A stretch of 64,000 nt of DNA, taken from positions 62,001 through 126,000 of the forward strand of contig DDUM01000054.1 in NCBI GenBank assembly GCA_002344795.1, in the 5' to 3' direction. Positions 61,432 to 64,000 of the stretch are shown here, in pieces. Every line of letters begins with the position of its first letter. Positions within the stretch are counted from its first letter, which is position 1. The notes beneath the pieces were generated by a model that ran no database searches, was not told the origin of the DNA, and was given only the letters and a program-made list of their open reading frames with translations. The DNA is from Flammeovirgaceae bacterium UBA2338 (GTDB taxonomy: Bacteria > Bacteroidota > Bacteroidia > Cytophagales > Cyclobacteriaceae). Position numbers and translations under genes: made by a program.

Positions 61432-62649
61432 GTGAGACAAAAGGAAGCTAAGTATCAATTCGAAGCGGTGTTTAATCATGCCACAATTGGAATGATTATA
61501 GCCGATTCAGAAGGGAGAATCACACAGTTCAATCGGTTTGCCGAAACACAGTTTGGTTATTCTGAAGAAGAGGTCATTGGCGAATCAATAGAGATGCTGC
61601 TTCCAGTAGAGATGAAAGAGCGGCATATCCATCATCGTGACCAATTTATCAAAGCTCCATCCAATAGAGCAATGGGAGCGGGTAGAGATTTATTCGCAAA
61701 ACGAAAAGACAACACAGTATTTCCTGTTGAGGTCAGCCTGAGCCATTTTAAGAAAGAAGAGGAGAGCTTTGTAATCGCATTTATTATAGATATCTCAGTA
61801 AGAAAAAAAAATGAAGCAGAGCTAGCGGAGTCCACAGAGAAGATAAAAATAATAAACACTGAGCTGGAGGAAAAGATAGACAGCAGAACCAAAATGCTGC
61901 GTGAGACCTTAGCAGAACTGGAGGCATCCAAAGAGAATTTGCATAAGGCGTTAAAAAAAGAAAGAGAATTAGGAGATCTTAAGTCCAGATTTGTAACCCT
62001 GGCCTCGCATGAGTTTAGAACTCCTTTAAGTACGATTTTGTTGTCAGCATCTTTAATAGGAAAATATACTTTAGAAGAGGAGGATGTAAAAAGACAAAAG
62101 CATGTTGACCGGATAAAAGAAGCAGTTAACAATATGCGTGACATTTTAGAAGACTTTCTGTCTTTAGGAAAATTGGAAGAAGGACAGGTGGATGTCAATA
62201 TGGAATTACTATCCAATGAAGAACTAAAAGAAGAGCTCTATAAGGTGGTAAATAGTATGGAGCAGCTTCGTAAAGATGGGCAAAAAATCAACTTTGAGTG
62301 TAATGCAGATGCTGTAAAAGTCGACAAGAAGCTAATGGCAAGTGTTCTCTCCAACCTTCTTTCCAATGCAATAAAATTCAGCCCGGAGAACTCGAAAATT
62401 CAATTGAAATGTGAAATGAGTAATAATGTATTTCGTTTTATGGTAAAAGATGCTGGAATTGGCATATCAGAGGAGGACCAGCAACATCTATTCGAACGAT
62501 TTTTTAGGGCTCAGAATGCATCCAATATACAAGGTACTGGGTTGGGCTTAAATATTGTATCCAAATACCTGGAGTTGATGGGGGGTAAAATAAACTGTAA
62601 AAGTGAGATAAATGTTGGGACTACCTTTTACATAGAAATTCCGCAATAA
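61432..62649 (+). CDS. Cytoplasmic PAS-domain sensor histidine kinase
   Basis: Histidine kinase of 405 residues starting at GTG (61432); no ATG start is available before the PAS domain. Layout: PAS (about 6-125, FNHATIGMIIADSEGRITQF), coiled coil (about 125-180), HisKA with His193 (ASHEFRTPLS) and HATPase_c (about 290-405, NLLSNAIKFSP, DAGIGISEED, GTGLGLNIVS). No membrane helix, so it senses a cytoplasmic signal. It is 47 bases upstream of a response regulator, its probable partner. The lack of ATG and its position just after a decayed gene could mean that its 5' end was altered by rearrangement. Confidence 0.9.
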   Translation: MRQKEAKYQFEAVFNHATIGMIIADSEGRITQFNRFAETQFGYSEEEVIGESIEMLLPVEMKERHIHHRDQFIKAPSNRAMGAGRDLFAKRKDNTVFPVEVSLSHFKKEEESFVIAFIIDISVRKKNEAELAESTEKIKIINTELEEKIDSRTKMLRETLAELEASKENLHKALKKERELGDLKSRFVTLASHEFRTPLSTILLSASLIGKYTLEEEDVKRQKHVDRIKEAVNNMRDILEDFLSLGKLEEGQVDVNMELLSNEELKEELYKVVNSMEQLRKDGQKINFECNADAVKVDKKLMASVLSNLLSNAIKFSPENSKIQLKCEMSNNVFRFMVKDAGIGISEEDQQHLFERFFRAQNASNIQGTGLGLNIVSKYLELMGGKINCKSEINVGTTFYIEIPQ

Positions 62650-62656
62650 TCCGTTT

Positions 62657-62664
62657 TACTTTTG
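62657..62664 (+). promoter_or_regulatory. Bacteroidota -7 element before the REC-Crp gene
   Basis: TACTTTTG is an exact TANNTTTG match 32 bases before the ATG at 62697. A short inverted repeat (CTAAT-N5-ATTAG) directly follows it. The regulator may be expressed partly independently of the kinase. Confidence 0.45.
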
Positions 62665-62696
62665 CTAATCTTGTATTAGTGGAATAATATTTCTTT

Positions 62697-63755
62697 ATGA
62701 AAAACATTCTGATCATCGAAGATAACCTGGAGGTAAGGGAGAATACGGCTGAGATCCTTGAATTGGCCGGCTACAAGGTGTTTACAGCAGAGAACGGTAA
62801 AATTGGAGTAGAAGTAGCCATTGATGAGAAGCCTGACCTAATTGTATGCGATATTATGATGCCTGTGCTGGATGGCTACGGGGTGCTTCATTTGCTCAGT
62901 AAAAACCCCGAAACCACAACTATCCCATTTATTTTTTTAACTGCAAAAGCAGAGAAAAGCGACTATCAAAAGGGGATGGAAATGGGTGCGGATGGGTATA
63001 TTTCTAAACCTTTTGATGACACTGAGCTTCTTAATGCAATCGAAACAAGGTTAAGAAAGAGTGAGATTCTGAAACGAAGCTATACTCATGACCAGGCGGG
63101 TGTAGATAGTTTTATTGATTCAGTAAAGTCAAGTACCAATATAAAATTGCTGTCAGACGGTTATGAGGTGGCTAAGTTCAAGAAAAAGCACTCCTTGTAT
63201 TCTGAAGCAGGATATCCCCGGAATTTGTTTTTTGTAAAATCCGGAAAGGTAAAAACCTATAAAATCAACGAGGATGGCAAAGAGTTGATTATTGAGGTAA
63301 GCAGTACTGGAGACTTTGTAGGCTATACACCTATTTTGGAAGATACTATTTACAAAGATGCTGCTGAAATATTGGAGGATGCTGAGGTAATGATCATTCC
63401 TCGTGAGGATTTTGTTAACCTGATTAGCTACGATAGTCAGGTAGCTGGCCAGTTTATCAAACTGCTTGCAAAAAATGTTAGAGAAAAAGAAGATCGGTTG
63501 CTTAGTCTGGCATATAACTCTGTGCGTAAACGTGTCGCTTCCGGTTTGATTGAAATATTTGACAAGTTCAAAGGGGAGACGCAAGAGGACACCAGAATAA
63601 AAATATCACGCGATGATTTGGCAAGAATCGTAGGCACTGCAACAGAATCTTTAATCAGGACCTTAAGCGATTTTAAAAGCGAAAAATTGATAGATATTGA
63701 ATCTGGTAAAATACTTATCCTCCAGGAAAACAAGTTGAGGTATTTGTCCAATTAG
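62697..63755 (+). CDS. Response regulator with cNMP-binding-like and Crp-type DNA-binding domains
   Basis: Fusion regulator of 352 residues. The receiver domain (about 1-122) has Asp52 in LIVCDIMMPVLDG and Lys in GYISKPF. It is followed by a cyclic-nucleotide-binding-like beta-roll (about 145-265, LFFVKSGKVKTYKINEDGKE, TGDFVGYTPILED) and a Crp-type winged helix (about 285-350, IKISRDDLARIVGTATESLI). The phosphate cassette of cAMP-binding proteins (an Arg-Ser/Thr-Ala motif after the GE loop) is not present; the segment reads IYKDAAEIL. It therefore probably does not bind cAMP in the classical way. Likely partner of the PAS kinase upstream. Confidence 0.9.
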   Translation: MKNILIIEDNLEVRENTAEILELAGYKVFTAENGKIGVEVAIDEKPDLIVCDIMMPVLDGYGVLHLLSKNPETTTIPFIFLTAKAEKSDYQKGMEMGADGYISKPFDDTELLNAIETRLRKSEILKRSYTHDQAGVDSFIDSVKSSTNIKLLSDGYEVAKFKKKHSLYSEAGYPRNLFFVKSGKVKTYKINEDGKELIIEVSSTGDFVGYTPILEDTIYKDAAEILEDAEVMIIPREDFVNLISYDSQVAGQFIKLLAKNVREKEDRLLSLAYNSVRKRVASGLIEIFDKFKGETQEDTRIKISRDDLARIVGTATESLIRTLSDFKSEKLIDIESGKILILQENKLRYLSN

Positions 63756-64000
63756 TGGTTATTCATCAGTTCGGCTTCATGGTTCTGTCTTTCCAATGAC
63801 CAATCTTCGGTTAATGAAGTTTCGATCCACATGGAGCCGGATTTGCGGTAAACCAGGCACAATATTCCTGTTTTTTCAAGAACTATAGCTTTTAGCTGGG
63901 CTACGGTGGTGGAAGGGCTCAGATTTACAGAAATAGAATCTTTACTCAGTGGAAAGTTAGAAGCCAAAAGGGGGCCTGTTTTGTAATTCTTGCTATCAGA
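63752..64000 (-). CDS. Unidentified protein, C-terminal part (runs off the window edge)
   Basis: The minus-strand frame is open from the window edge to a stop at 63752-63754, showing 82 residues including DSISVNLSPSTTVAQLKAIV and SGSMWIETSLTEDW. The amino end lies beyond 64000. The segment SVNLSPSTTVAQLKAIVLEK has a beta-strand/helix pattern, but no family was recognised. Its last 4 bases overlap the end of the REC-Crp gene, so the two converge. Confidence 0.55.
   Translation of the reverse strand, partial: SDSKNYKTGPLLASNFPLSKDSISVNLSPSTTVAQLKAIVLEKTGILCLVYRKSGSMWIETSLTEDWSLERQNHEAELMNNH

Noticed and set aside
1..64000. CRISPR arrays, insertion sequences, prophage genes, rRNA and tRNA genes
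   Set aside because: No regularly spaced repeats, transposase, integrase or phage structural genes were seen. No rRNA-like stretch or convincing tRNA cloverleaf was recognised by eye; a tRNA scan would settle the last point.

Overview
The window looks like a chromosome segment of a Bacteroidota bacterium, most likely an aerobic, free-living Cytophagia-type organism. This is inferred from a short region-1.1-less primary sigma factor, a SusC/SusD pair, proteins with type IX secretion (T9SS) C-terminal sorting domains, DUF5916 outer-membrane proteins, and several upstream sites matching the Bacteroidota -7 promoter element TANNTTTG. There are no rRNA genes, no CRISPR array, no insertion sequence and no prophage, and I recognised no tRNA gene.

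Layout. 1-3.2 kb: primary sigma factor, then purB with a small methyltransferase. 3.3-15.8 kb: two paralogous DUF5916 barrels flank a PaaE-type reductase, an S41-like lipoprotein whose catalytic Ser and Lys look replaced, an S12 serine hydrolase, an M3 oligopeptidase, and a YceI/MarR pair with palindromes upstream; trmN6 closes the block. 15.9-23.0 kb: a formate module (fhs, fdhD, a fused NuoE-NuoF formate dehydrogenase beta subunit, and a molybdopterin alpha subunit). 23.1-23.7 kb: a small toxin-antitoxin-like pair. 23.8-30.5 kb: an exported BNR/VPS10-like protein, an AlkB-type alkane hydroxylase and a DEAD-box RNA helicase with a structured leader. 30.6-34.3 kb: paaABCD (phenylacetyl-CoA epoxidase) with a TetR regulator and a candidate operator; paaB is a tandem double-domain form and the reductase paaE lies 25 kb away. 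34.3-42.4 kb: mostly minus-strand envelope and regulatory genes (ECF sigma factor, membrane anti-sigma-like protein, barrel; a beta-CASP ribonuclease; PadR with a two-PspC-domain membrane protein). 42.7-48.2 kb: a very large PorU2-like C25 protein and an FKBP isomerase. 48.7-55.1 kb: an orphan NarL-type regulator and a SusC/SusD/lipoprotein operon preceded by a near-perfect palindrome. 55.3-61.4 kb: an accessory patch of secreted proteins and small beta-barrels with clear duplication and decay. 61.4-64 kb: a PAS histidine kinase, a REC-cNMP-Crp fusion regulator, and a gene running off the edge.

The most unusual stretch is 56.0-61.4 kb. PKD/Ig-like secreted proteins (one a lysyl-endopeptidase-like protease with a sorting domain) alternate with small beta-barrel proteins, and at least three broken pieces share sequence with intact neighbours. 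These are a 100-bp fragment of a PKD-like gene, a frameshifted barrel gene, and a second barrel copy that has lost its ATG, its frame and its C-terminus. The 448-residue PKD protein ends inside a module that its paralog carries on into a sorting domain. I read this as a tandemly duplicated 'secreted protein plus barrel' cassette undergoing recombination.

Metabolically, formate can be taken either into the folate pool (Fhs) or oxidised to CO2 with NAD (FdhD-matured dehydrogenase). AlkB and the Paa epoxidase point to use of alkanes and aromatics, although the rest of the phenylacetate pathway is not in the window.
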